A DNA stretch of 64,000 nucleotides from NCBI GenBank assembly GCA_964036195.1, contig OZ038455.1, forward strand, positions 10,929,855 through 10,993,854, read 5' to 3'. Below, piece after piece: positions 1-11,000 of this stretch (the first letter of the stretch is position 1; each line of letters begins with the position of its first letter). The translations under genes and the position numbers were made by a program. The stretch is from Sphaerolaimus hirsutus. Lineage: Eukaryota; Nematoda; Chromadorea; Monhysterida; Sphaerolaimidae. Below the pieces are notes generated by a model. That model was not told where the DNA came from. It saw only the letters and a program-made list of their open reading frames with translations, and did not search any database.

Positions 1-277
1 CTTGTTTGATCACCATTCCGTGCCAAACTTTACCTGAAGTCATGAACATTCGACTATAAGGCGATATACGAACGATATGTCGACGAAAAATGGATATTTT
101 TGACACAAATCACCACTTATAATGCTATCCCATGGCTCCACAGCCATTATATGGTCATATTTAACATCACAGAGTATTGCCAGTGTCTGATATACCTATA
201 TATGTTGACACTAGGTCATATCTGGGAGCTTTTAAAAAAAAACATCGAGTTAAAAAAAACGTTTTTTTCCAACCCTA
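1..277 (+). mobile_element. hAT-like foldback element A1 (3' part)
   Basis: Right-hand part of a nonautonomous inverted-repeat element whose left part lies outside the window. It ends in the family terminus CCAACCCTA after a block of A/T runs around ACGTTTTTT. The same sequence recurs at 5378-6039, 8645-9549, 14726-15427 and 18795-19476. It carries no coding capacity. It appears inserted into an older relative, because the following bases continue the internal sequence of the family. Confidence 0.8.
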
Positions 278-1297
278 GGCATGGAATAGTGCTTTAATTT
301 GGCTATAAAAGAAGACTAATACATGACAGTGATGTTTCACACAGTAGAAAAATGGAAGCACATTGGCTGGATATTATTTACTACACTGACATATCTCCTC
401 AACTTATTATTACATGATACCATGCAGGAATAGAAGCAATGCCACTAAAATGCTACAAAACCAATTAAAACAACCACCAATGGCAATTTGCATGTGAAAT
501 TATGGGCTTGCGCGCAAAAAAATTGCAAAATACCCAGTGCATGAGTACTAAAATTTTTGCCTAGGGTTGGAAAAAAACGTTTTTTTAACTCAATGTTCTT
601 TTGAATAAAAAACGTTTTTTTAAAAGCTCCCAGATATGACCTTGTGTCAACATATATAGGTATATCAGACAGTGGCAATACTCTGCGATGTTATATATGA
701 CCATATAATGGCTGTTGAGCCATGGGATAGCATTATAAGTGGTGATTTGTGTCAAAAATATCCATTTTTTTGTCGATACATTTGTATATCGCCTTATAGT
801 CGAATGTTCATGACTTCAGGTAAAGTTTGGCACGGAATAGTGATGAAACAAGGTTATAAAAGGAGGTTGTTACTTTGGGAGTGAAGTTACACACTGTGGA
901 GGTACATGGAAGCACATTACCTCAATATTATATACTACACCGACATATGACGGCTTATTAACCCATGGAAGCATATATAAATGGATACTTTGATACTAAA
1001 AATGCCACAAAACCAATGAAAACAACCACCAATGACAATTTGTGTGTGAAATTGCGCGCTTGCGCGCAAAAAATTTGCAAAATACCTAGTGCTTAGTACT
1101 AAAAATTTCGGTCGATGTTTTTTTTAAAAAAACCACATTTCGGACGTCATGTTTTTTTTTATAAAAAAAACGTTTTAAAAAACATCAGCCAACCCTAATT
1201 TTGCCAGCGCTTTTTTGCGCTGGGACCCTTGCGCTTTTTTATAAAAAGCGGCGTTTTAAAAAAAAAAAGCGCTTGAAAAAAGCGCCTGCCATCCCTA
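278..1297 (-). mobile_element. Older relative of family A, interrupted by A1 and A2
   Basis: Segments 278-561 and 1198-1297 together read as an internal and terminal part of an older, diverged copy of the family. Its terminal word is GCGCTTTTTT instead of ACGTTTTTT, and it ends in GCCATCCCTA. Two younger copies (1-277 and 562-1197) are inserted in it, giving three layers of insertion. No protein is encoded. Confidence 0.6.
562..1197 (-). mobile_element. hAT-like foldback element A2
   Basis: Complete copy in reverse orientation. It runs from TAGGGTTGG to CCAACCCTA with ACGTTTTTT-rich arms at both ends. Flanks TTTTTGCC (554-561) and ATTTTGCC (1198-1205) are an 8-bp duplication with one mismatch. 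It is nested in an older family member. Confidence 0.8.
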
Positions 1298-1300
1298 TCC

Positions 1301-1455
1301 TAGACCCTGTAAAGTGTCAAATGACATTGCATGACATTTGACACTTTATTTCACATCTTACTGGGTCTGCGATTGGCACCGGGGGCACTCCGAGATCCTG
1401 TATAATATTTGACATCTCACAGAGCATTTTCCAAGGTCCGGAATTGGCACCAGTA
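1301..1455. mobile_element. Family M foldback element (GACCCTGT type)
   Basis: Short palindromic element made of alternating GTCAAATGTCATG-like words between GACCCTGTAAA and TTTACNGGGTC ends. Related copies occur about a dozen times in the window. Coding capacity is absent. This copy looks composite, with two partial units side by side. Confidence 0.55.
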
Positions 1456-1460
1456 CTCAC

Positions 1461-1672
1461 CTGACATTTGGCTCATAACTGACAGCCGGAAATTGACCCT
1501 GTTTCCAAGCGAGCAAAGTCTGCACGGAATTCGTCAGCAATTCCAAACTTTCAACTGAATCTTTGCCATCCGAAGTCAGAAAGCCCTGATTTGAGTTCGA
1601 CGATGACGGGCACAAATTGTTGCCATTCGCGTCGCGTTCCAAACCGATTTCCATGCTCGTGCGAGCGGACAT
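1461..1672 (-). CDS. First coding exon of an unrecognised gene
   Basis: A 70-codon open exon starts at ATG 1672 and reads leftwards to a textbook donor (AG|GTGAGT, exon end 1461), leaving phase 2. The encoded N-terminus begins MSARTSMEIGLERDANGNN, is polar and Ser/Asn/Asp-rich, and then has a more ordered stretch containing LELLTNSVQTLLAWKQG. There is no signal peptide and no motif I recognise. The remaining exons must lie to the left, outside the window or hidden beyond the repeats at 1-1300. The reading frame, balanced codon use and perfect donor make a real exon likely. The function is unknown. Confidence 0.55.
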
Positions 1673-2427
1673 TGTGCCGTTTGCGAAGGAGCTTAGCGGT
1701 TAAGGTGGGCGTATCCTTTTCTAGTTTTATTTTATTTTTTTTCCGTAGAAGGATACACTTGTACCAGAAGATGCGCAGTGTCCATTTTCTACGCCGATAA
1801 TTTTTTTTCGTTGCCGCGAAAACTGGAGTTATCTTTACGGGTTCGTTCATGTTCATTTATTTCACATTCACATTCAGGAACAGTCAAAGTTTTTTATTAC
1901 TGAATTAAGAAATTACAGCGACACGGTAAACAACAATTACTGAGAAAAGTTTCATCACACTTTTCAATCCAACTAAAATCACAAAATTCAATTAAAGTTG
2001 AATTTCCCCCTCCAGTAGAAATTTCGTCTCTTTTTGCCGAAAAGTTGCGCTGCTTTTTCGTCATCATCATACTCCAATGTTAAAGTTTCCACTATGTAGG
2101 GACAATCGTGTGTGAAGAATACTTGATCCACAATCCTGGGAGAGTATTTTTTGAATGGTTCAGGAACATTAGGTTTTTGATTAGCATTGAAAAATGTAAA
2201 AAAAGTATGATATTGTAAATATCTCTATGTGAGACTGGGGAAGTAAAAATAAATATAAACCTTTTTCTATCTTCTGATATTTTTAAAAATATCTGACACT
2301 CTCTCAAAATAGAAATATAATCAAATTACTTTGGAAAATATTGGGAAAAAATAAAGATATAAACAACATGTTAAATTTAATAGGTACCTATTTTGTGATA
2401 TGTTTTAAATATACTCAAATTTCAATG
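1673..2427. other. Intergenic, no gene seen
   Basis: Between the unrecognised exon and the secreted-protein gene, both on the minus strand. About 1700-1860 would be the 5' untranslated or promoter region of the exon at 1461-1672. The part around 2150-2340 is AT-rich with short inverted words (AGATATTTT/AAAATATCT) that resemble the core of the element at 59.0-59.3 kb. Confidence 0.4.
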
Positions 2428-4007
2428 CTAATTATAATAAAGCGATAACAGCACAAAATTAGCCAACTGTTTTCCAGCAGCATCTCTCAGAAACTGCACA
2501 ACATTGTGGCAAGTGAATTTGGTGACAACATATCCCTCGGCGGCCGTGTGCTCCCCCGGTCTGAGTCTGGCATTCACAAAGTGCCTTTCGCATGTTTGTG
2601 GAACGCCCAGTTTGAAGTTGTCCGCCGTGCAGCAGATTGGAAAGATACTGTAAATTGGGATGATTTATGAGCTTTTTGATGAAACAGGTGGCACTCCAAG
2701 ACCCTGAAAAATGTCAAATGTCATACAAACTGTCAAAGGTGATGTAAAGTGTCAGGTAAAATGTCATGCAAAGCGTGAAAAGTCATGTAAAATGCCCTGT
2801 AAATGTCAAACGTTTTTGCTGGTCGTTTGACAGTTTTCATAATACCTATTTTACATGACTTTTGACACTTTGCATGATATTTTTCATTTTACAGGGTCTG
2901 GGAGTGCCCCCAGGATCTATAATTCCCAAAACACGTACACATCGGCCCCAGTGCCGGTTTTGATCACTTCCAATCCCTTCATATAAGTGTCCGGCTCATT
3001 ACAGCCATCTGGAATTTCCAAATCACATGTCAGTGATAGCTCTCTCGTTTCACATTCGGAATTCTGTGAAGAGATTGTTAATTAAGCGAAAATGCTGATG
3101 CAAGGAATGGAAACAATGGAATTTTGAAAACTCATCAAATCAGCTTTGAACGCATTTGAGTTTACTGGAATAGTACGGCTGTCAAGTACATTTAATGGGC
3201 ATTAAATATGACGTATTTCGGTGAACTCAAATGCGTTTGAAATTTGATTTATAAGTCTTCGATCTAAAAACTAGTGTGTGTAGGCTACTGATGGAAAAGC
3301 GCCAGTTAAAATGGTCGCCAGCGCCAAGTCGTCATTCCATTAGTATTTTACTTTAGGCACATTGAACAAAAAACTTGCCACGAGTGGTACAATTGGCTTT
3401 CCACAAATCACTTTCATCATGCCAGGTCCGTCCCTTTTGTAGCCGATGACAAATTCACCATCCGGACAAACTAAATCCGATCCAGCGCCATCATCGCCTT
3501 CCTGGATTTGAATTTTTTGTTGGTTTGTTGTCATATTTGAACCCAAATATGGTCAGTAGGTGAGAAAATCTATACCTACCATATCTTCTTGAATAATCCC
3601 CTGGGGAATTATTTTTTCGTTAAAATTTTTAAGCATATTTACATCAATTCACTTCACGAAATATGCTTTATTAACAAAAAACGTGCCATTTTTGTTAAAA
3701 TTGGGCACAGCAAATTGACCAAATCTCTTAAGAGGGGAATTATTCAGAGGGAAATTCATATTTCCTCACTTGTCTTACAGGGGGAATTATTCGATAGGGG
3801 GATTTATTCAAGGGGGGGCTATTCAAGCAAATACGTTATGTTATTTAAGGGCGCCCTTCTATTTGAAGAAATACGGTAATTTAAAAGCAAGCCCACCTCA
3901 TCTATCGGCGGTTCCTCGATCTTGTTGTATTGACCCTGACCCAGCAAATGGAATTGAGCCAAACTTCCACTGATAGTGACCAGAAGAATGATAAAGTTGA
4001 CAATCAT
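2428..4007 (-). CDS. Small secreted Cys-containing protein, 4 exons
   Basis: Hand-built gene with exons 3897-4007, 3352-3501, 2933-3063 and 2428-2647 (612 nt, 203 codons plus TAG). All junctions are GT-AG and the phases match. The product starts with a hydrophobic signal peptide (MIVNFIILLVTISGSLAQ), so it is probably secreted. The mature part is acidic near its start (EEGDDGAG). It then has segments containing LVCPDGEFVIGYKRDG, SLTCDLEIPDGC and FPICCTADNFKLGVPQTC, suggesting disulphides. I do not recognise the family. The donors of exons 2 and 3 (GTAAAATAC, GTTTTGGG) are weak, and in both cases read-through reaches a stop quickly, so shorter isoforms ending at 3340 or about 2917 are possible. 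Mobile elements fill the introns. Confidence 0.6.
2685..2915. mobile_element. Family M foldback element
   Basis: Palindromic element in intron 3 of the secreted-protein gene. It starts GGCACTCCAAGACCCTG, ends CAGGGTCTGGGAGTGCC, and has arms of GTCAAATGTCAT / ATGACTTTTGACAC words. No ORF. Confidence 0.75.
3088..3290. mobile_element. Family C-like foldback element (degenerate)
   Basis: Imperfect palindrome in intron 2 of the secreted-protein gene. The arms contain CATTTGAGTTTACTGGAAT and its approximate complement, and the right end is AACTAGTGTGTGTAGGC, the family C terminus. The left terminus is eroded. Confidence 0.5.
3578..3884. mobile_element. Family H foldback element (diverged)
   Basis: Begins ACCATATCTTCTTGAAT and ends ATTTGAAGAAATACGGT, a diverged form of the ACCGTATTTCCTCGAAAT inverted ends seen at 16.8, 38.1, 60.5 and 61.9 kb. 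The interior has G-rich GGGGGATTTATTC words near both ends. It lies in intron 1 of the secreted-protein gene. Confidence 0.5.
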
Positions 4008-4127
4008 TTTTGGGGGATATTTTGACCTGAACTGACTTTTTGATGTACCTATTTAAAATGTGTACGGCGCGTCACTGTTTACAGTTTTGAATATGGCACA
4101 GTGTGCTGAACCAGACAGGGGTCAGTC

Positions 4128-4380
4128 CCACACTCATTAAAATGTCATGGAAAATGTCAGGCAAATTTGTCAAGTGTCAGGTAAAATTTCTAGTGCCTGG
4201 TCAAGTCTTTATTGCGATTCTACTCGGTAATTTATTTTACATTTTACATGAAATTTTGTGTGAAATTTTATATTTTACATGAGACTTGAAAATTTTGTGT
4301 GAAATTATAATTTTACATGACACTTCAAAACTGTGTGAAATTTTACACTTGACATGACTACAGGTTTTGAAAGCGGCCCC
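4128..4380. mobile_element. Family M foldback element
   Basis: Tandem and inverted AAAATGTCATG / TTTTACATGACA words upstream of the secreted-protein gene. The termini are diverged and no ORF is supported. Confidence 0.5.
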
Positions 4381-5078
4381 AGCACACGCAATTCTACCAC
4401 GCCATTGATTATTTAATTTTCCCACTTAATTGTGGTAAGGCACATTGCATGTGCACATGAAAGGTTCCAATCGTGTTGATATTTTACCTGTGATATTCTC
4501 TCGTTGCAAGGGTCCTTTGTTTTAAGTTTACAACAAAATTCATGGCGTTAATGAACAGTAACTGTGTAATGTGTTGCATACATTTAAAAAAATTATTCTC
4601 TGGCATTGAATTGTGACACCACGGAATATTTGATGCCGGATCGTTTCAAAAATCAGATGAGAGAGTCAACCGATTTATATCGAAAGTGGTTTTAGGTTAA
4701 TTACAAAATTGCAGCGTGTATCCAATTAACACCGGGCGACAAATTGATCGAAATAAAAAATGCAAATGTCAACAGTTGTTACCGCGAAGGAAACAGTTGT
4801 TCGTGAATTTACACTTATGTATTCAATTTCTGATCATTTTTCGATCTAAATGTTAGAAACAACACGTTTGTGTCATAAAAATGCACAGATCTAACAGGGA
4901 TAATAAGAGAAGCTTATTTTGCGGGACTCACATCAAATTCCTGAATTCTGATTCGTCAACGGCAAATTTCCTCCCCGCGTTACCGTAACCCAAATTTCGT
5001 AAAAGCAGGCATCGAAACGCAAATCTGGACATATTCGCTCGAAATATCCTATGCGTTGATTTCGATCGGGCGGTCGTC

Positions 5079-8000
5079 ATGTCGGGCAAATCGTGGGCCG
5101 CTCGAAAAGCGGCGAAGCAGCGAAAAATGATGGAAGTTGGTTTGAATGGCTCTTCACACACTAGTTGACAGCAACACCAAATGTCAACTGGTTCCCATCC
5201 CAATTCAAGCTGACGAGCCGACGAACGACGTTCAAATGTAAAAGTGTTGAATCGTTTTGCAAATGAAGTTTAAGTATTGCCGTCAATTTAATGTTTAATA
5301 TAATTTGAATATAGCCGTAAATATGTGCAGGTTTGCATGAAGTATGTATGTATATTTACAATAATGGGCAGTGTTACTAGGGTTGGCCGATTTTTTTTTT
5401 AACGTTTTTTATTATATAAAAAAACGTTTTTTTTATTTTAAACATGACGTCCGAAATGTTTTTTTTAAAAAAAACATCGGCCGAAATTTTTAGTATTAAG
5501 CACTAGGTATTTTGCGAAAATTTCGCGCGCAAGGGCGCAATTTCACACACAAATTGACATTAGTGGTTGTTTTCATTGGTTTTGTGGCATTTTTAGTATC
5601 AAAGTATCCATTTCTATCTGCTACCATGGGTTATTAAGCCGTAATATGTTGCTGTAGTATATAATATTGAGGTAATGTGCTTCCATGTACCTCCACAGTG
5701 TGTAACATCACTCCCAAAGTAACAACCTCCTTTTATAACCTTGTTTGATCACTATTCCGTGCCAAACTTTACATGACGTCACGAACATTCGACTATAAGG
5801 CGATATACGAACGATATGTCGATGAAAAATGGATATTTTTGACACAAATCACCACTTATAATGCTATCCCATTGCTCCACAGACATTATATGGTCATATA
5901 TAACATCACCGTGTATTGCCACTGTTTGATATACCTATATACCGTTGACACAAGGTCATATCTGGGAGCTTTTAAAAAAAAATTTGAGAAAATTTTTTTT
6001 TTTAATTTGAGTTAAAAAAAACGTTTTTTTCTAACCCTAAGTGTTACTTCTCAGCAAGCTTTGAATTAGGATCGAAACCAGTTGACATTTGGTGTCCTTG
6101 TCAACTAGTGTGTGTACGACTAATGTGAAGAAATTAGCGGTTCTATTTTATATGTGTACATATGTGAAGTCTGTCGCTAAAGTGTCAGTGGACTGAGAAT
6201 TTTGTACGTGCGTGTAAAGTGTGTCGTACTCACTCGGAAAAGTAACGCCCACTTTAATTGCGTTATAAACCACATAAAAGGCTCTAAAAATTCCATCAAT
6301 TTGCAGATCGAAGACGAGCTAGATGTCTTGAATGCAAAATGTGCAAAGTTGGCGGAGTGGATCAAAAGTGCACGCTGCACTGTGGTGTATACTGGCGCCG
6401 GAATATCCACAGTGGGCTTTTTTGATTTTGAAAAATTTACTGTTTTTTGGTGGGAATTTTTGTGAAAAAAATCTTTCTTTTTCCTAGTCCGCTTCCATTC
6501 CCGATTATCGAGGACCGACAGGAATTTGGACGCTGGCTGAGCAGGGAAAAACGCAAGAATTGATGAGCAGGTTTGTGCGCTTTTTAGTTGTATGTCGTAA
6601 CCAAACAGCACATGGAATAGTCTGTCTAATTCGAAGTGCTTCCCAAAATTTCCAGACTTTTTTTTCAGATGCGTAGACCCAATTGGCGCCGAGCCAACAA
6701 GCAGCCACATGGCTTTGGTCGAGTTGCACAGAAACGGTTACGTGCGCCATGTGGTATCCCAGAACTGTGACGGTTTGCATTTGAGGTGCGTTGGGTTGGC
6801 CGTTGTTTTTTAAATGTTTTTGATTGGCTCAGCCCCCCCCCTCCAAACTTTTACTGACAAAGACACGGAATGGCGTTTTGGCGTTAGCGCAATACATAGG
6901 CGCCACGCAATGGCGCCATTGGCGCTGGCGCTGAGAACCGCGGTATATGTATGTAAATATGCATACTGCATCATGTAAATATGCATGATTTGGGGTTGCA
7001 GCAACGGATTTACCGAAAATACCTGTTCTTTATGGAATATGCGCGTTCGCGCGCAAATTGTTTTACAAACATCTATAAAATTCATACCGAAAGTCGCATT
7101 TTCCGGCATTGTTTCATGTCTCACCCCCGGGTACGTCTTTACTAAAGTTTCACAATATGCAAAACCCCTAGTTATCATTCTATAGCCTTCCGTGAACTTA
7201 TAAGTAGGGTTGGCAAGCGATTTTTTTTAAGCGATTTTTTTAAAAAAAATTTCGATTTTTTTTAAAAAAAATCGCAGCACCCGTACCGATTTTTAAAAAA
7301 AAAAATCGCTGGCAAAAAATTTTGGTACTCAAGCACTAGGTAAAATGCAAAAATTTTGCGCGCAAGCGCGCACTTTCATGCAAACAATCCACAATTTGCT
7401 TTTTTCATGGCTTTGACAACATATTTGGGGGGTGTAGTACCCATTTATGTGTGCTTTCAAGCGTGTAAGGTAGGCTGTGAATTATTTTAGGAAGTATTCA
7501 TAGTTATGCTTTGTGTTGTCACATCAAACATTGATGCAAAATGCATCCATGTTCACTTCCAATATCATTTATATTTTGTTCTGAGCAAGAACATGCTATT
7601 TCTGCAAATAAAATTGCAAATTGTCGATGAAGTGTGATTCACGTCACAAATATAACAATTTTATTACATTTACACTTAAAAATAACTGACTTTCAAGCTT
7701 TTCCAAAGCTCTACTGTACTTATATTAGCACAGAAAGTATAAGTGTGCACTCCCAACCAATTTATATGGCTTTTATTACCCCCAGAGGCGATTTTAGGCA
7801 GAAATGGGGCTAATTTTGACCCCAGCGATTTTTATTTAAAAAAATCGATTTTTTTTAAAAAAAATCGATTTTTTTAAAAAAAATCGGGGTCGTTAAAAAA
7901 AATCGATTTTTTTCCAACCCTACTTATAAGTATCAGTACGTAATTCCATTCCTAACGCAGATCTGGCTTTCCGCAAAATGTTCTGTCGGAAATTCACGGA

Positions 8001-11000
8001 AATATGTATATCGAAGCGTGTACGAGCTGCGAACCCCTGCGGCAGTATATACGGTAGTTTTTGGGGCGGGGGGTTGTGCTGTAGTAGCTACTAGTTTGTA
8101 CTTTTTAGTTTACCATTTTTTGGAAAAACATAAAAAGATAGTGTAATATTTGATTTTACATTTGTTTGTTTATTATCAAAAACGCAAAAGTTAGCAATTC
8201 CATTTATTTGGCGCACGGTACACTGGGAATTTCTTTCCCCATCCGAACAGTTTTTGCACGCTGAAATATTTAAATCTGGAAACCAGAAATCTGCCTCGTT
8301 TGAAGGGGAAAAAGTAGCCTCATGTCAAAATAAAAACGAAGTTGCATGATTGATCACTAATTCATTCAAACATTGTGTCCCTTCATTTCAAAACCAAAAT
8401 CAAAAACCTTCGGACGCGGAATAAATTTTTTTCAGTGTACCATGCGACGCTGTTGCCACGCACACTAGTTGACGGCCGACTTTTCCAAGGCTGATAAATC
8501 ATATTCGAATGCGGATTGAATTTACCGGAAAAGGAGTTCGTAAACTGCTATTGACAGAAAAAAAACGATTCATTCTAATAAACTACAAAACAGATTTATC
8601 AGCCTTGGGAATCCTGGCTATTCTCTCAATTTTTAACTTGTTACTAGGGTTGGCCGATGTTTTTTTAAAAACAAAACAACGTTTTTTTAAATAAAAAACA
8701 TGACGTCCGAAATGTTTTTGTTTTTTTTTAAAAACATCGGCCGAAATTTCTAGTACTAAGCACTAGGTATTTTGCAAAAGTTTTGCGCGTAAGCGCGCAA
8801 TTTCACACACAAAATGACATTGGTGGTTGTTTTCATTGGTTTTGTGGCATTTTTAGTATCAAAGGTCCCACACACGCTAGTTGACGCCAAAATTAGCGTC
8901 AACTCAGAGTCAACTGGTCAAAAATTCAAATAACTCTGAGCCATATAAAATATGTATCCAAAAAATCCCCTTCTTTCATTCTACATCAATCGACTTCTCA
9001 ATATTTCTTAATCAACACAGGTAAAAAATTAAAAATAGTTATACTTAAAACAGTTGACTCTGAGTTGACTCAATCGACTTCTAAAAAGTAGCGTCAACCA
9101 CCGTGTGGAGCGCCAAAGTATCCATTTCTATGTGCTACCATGGGTATATAAGCCGTCATATGTTGCTGTAGTATATAATATTGAGGTAATGTGCTTCCAT
9201 GTACCTCCACAGTGTGTAACTTCACTCCCAAAGTAACAACCTCCTTTTATAACCTTGTTTGATCACTATTCCGTGCCAAACTTTACCTGAAGTCACGAAC
9301 ATTTGACTATAAGGCGATATACGAACGATATGTTGACGAAAAATGGATATTTTTGACACAAATCACCACTTATAATGCTATCCCATGGCTCCACAGACAT
9401 TATATGGTCATATATAACATCACAGAGTATTGCCACTGTCTGATATACCTATATATGTTGACACAAGGTCATATCTGGGAGCTTTAAAAAAACAACGTTT
9501 TTTATTTAAAAAAACATCGAGTTAAAAAAACGTTTTTTTTCCAACCCTACTTGTTACATTTCAAAATTTACATTGCCTTCGCTTAAATTTGAGGCCCTAC
9601 GACGTGACCCGTTTGACCGGCTTTAGAAGACACGCCACCGGCAGAAGGTGCGACAAATGTCACGCAAATTTGATGGATACAATTGTGCATTTTGGTGAAG
9701 TTGGCAGATTGGAGTGGCCTTTGAATTGGCACGGTGAGGTTTTGAGAACTTTGAATTTGTGCCAAATGTGGCAAATATATGTTTCTGTTGAAATAAACCT
9801 GAATTTGATAAACCTAAACTTGATATGGACCATAGATATGAATCTTCAATATGAAACAGTGGTCGATATCCGATGTTCGATATGAAAAATAGTCGATAAT
9901 TGATATTTTTTCAATATGTTTGTTATCGATATTCAATATTGAAAATATCGATATTCGATACGATATATCGTCCCAACACAATATATAGTTTCATTACATA
10001 GAATCACAAGTCTGTCGATCTCGCATTATTTTTAATGGGCGGCATTTTCACACCGTTTTCATTTTTCAGGCATCGAAAAGATCCTGTCGGAAGACTGCTG
10101 TGATTTGATATTGGTCTTAGGTTCGAGTCTCAAAGTCATGGGCAAATACAAATTTTTGTGGCCAGATTCAAAACAGAGAAAAAAGGTAAAAATTGTGATA
10201 GTTAATTTGCAGTGGACCAGCAAAGACCAAATTTCCGATTTGAAAATACATGGTTGGTCAATTTTTTTCTGAGATCCTGACAACATTCTTGTCAATTCTT
10301 GACACCACTATTTTTTCCAGGGAAATGCGATGACGTAATGCGGAGAGTGACCGATTTGCTTAATTTGAACATACCTCGCTACTGCAGGTTCAGTTTATTT
10401 CAGTGTCTCAAGCTAAAATTAGAATGTATAGCATTATATAGAAAGTTTGGTGCGTGTGTTTCTTTTCCAACATTTACCAGAGGACAATCTAGTGAACATC
10501 GATAACAGTTTTAACTTATCCCGATTCAAGTGCAAAATTGGGTCTTGGGAACCGAGTTCATAGCATAATGTGGGGGGGGGGGGTTATCCGCCGAGTGGGT
10601 TGTGATGCTGTTTTACAAAGACTTATTTTGTATATTGGTGTTTTGTGTCAAAACTCATGTAAAATGTGAAATTTTATTTTATTTTACTATAGTTGGATTT
10701 TTTATGACTTTTTTCATGTCTTTTGTTACTTTGCATCATATTTGACATGTTACAGAGGGTCTGGGAGTAGCCCCAGGTTATCAGTCGTGTCGAAACTTTT
10801 GCAATTTTCCAAACCTCAGTTAAAGTTTTCATAGCTGCTTTTTAACAAAATCTTGACATGAATCCAAATGTCAGATCGTGCGATCGAGTGCTGGACAATC
10901 GACGGCGCATTACGCACAATGCGAGAATTATGTCCCAGTTGGCATTGTGCCAATGCAGAAATAACTCTAAGGGCACTCTGAAGAGGAAAAATGGTTCTAC

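Noticed and set aside
6177-7178. Minus-strand open frames opposite SIRT7 exons 2-4
   Set aside because: Shadow frames of the sirtuin exons and of intronic repeats.
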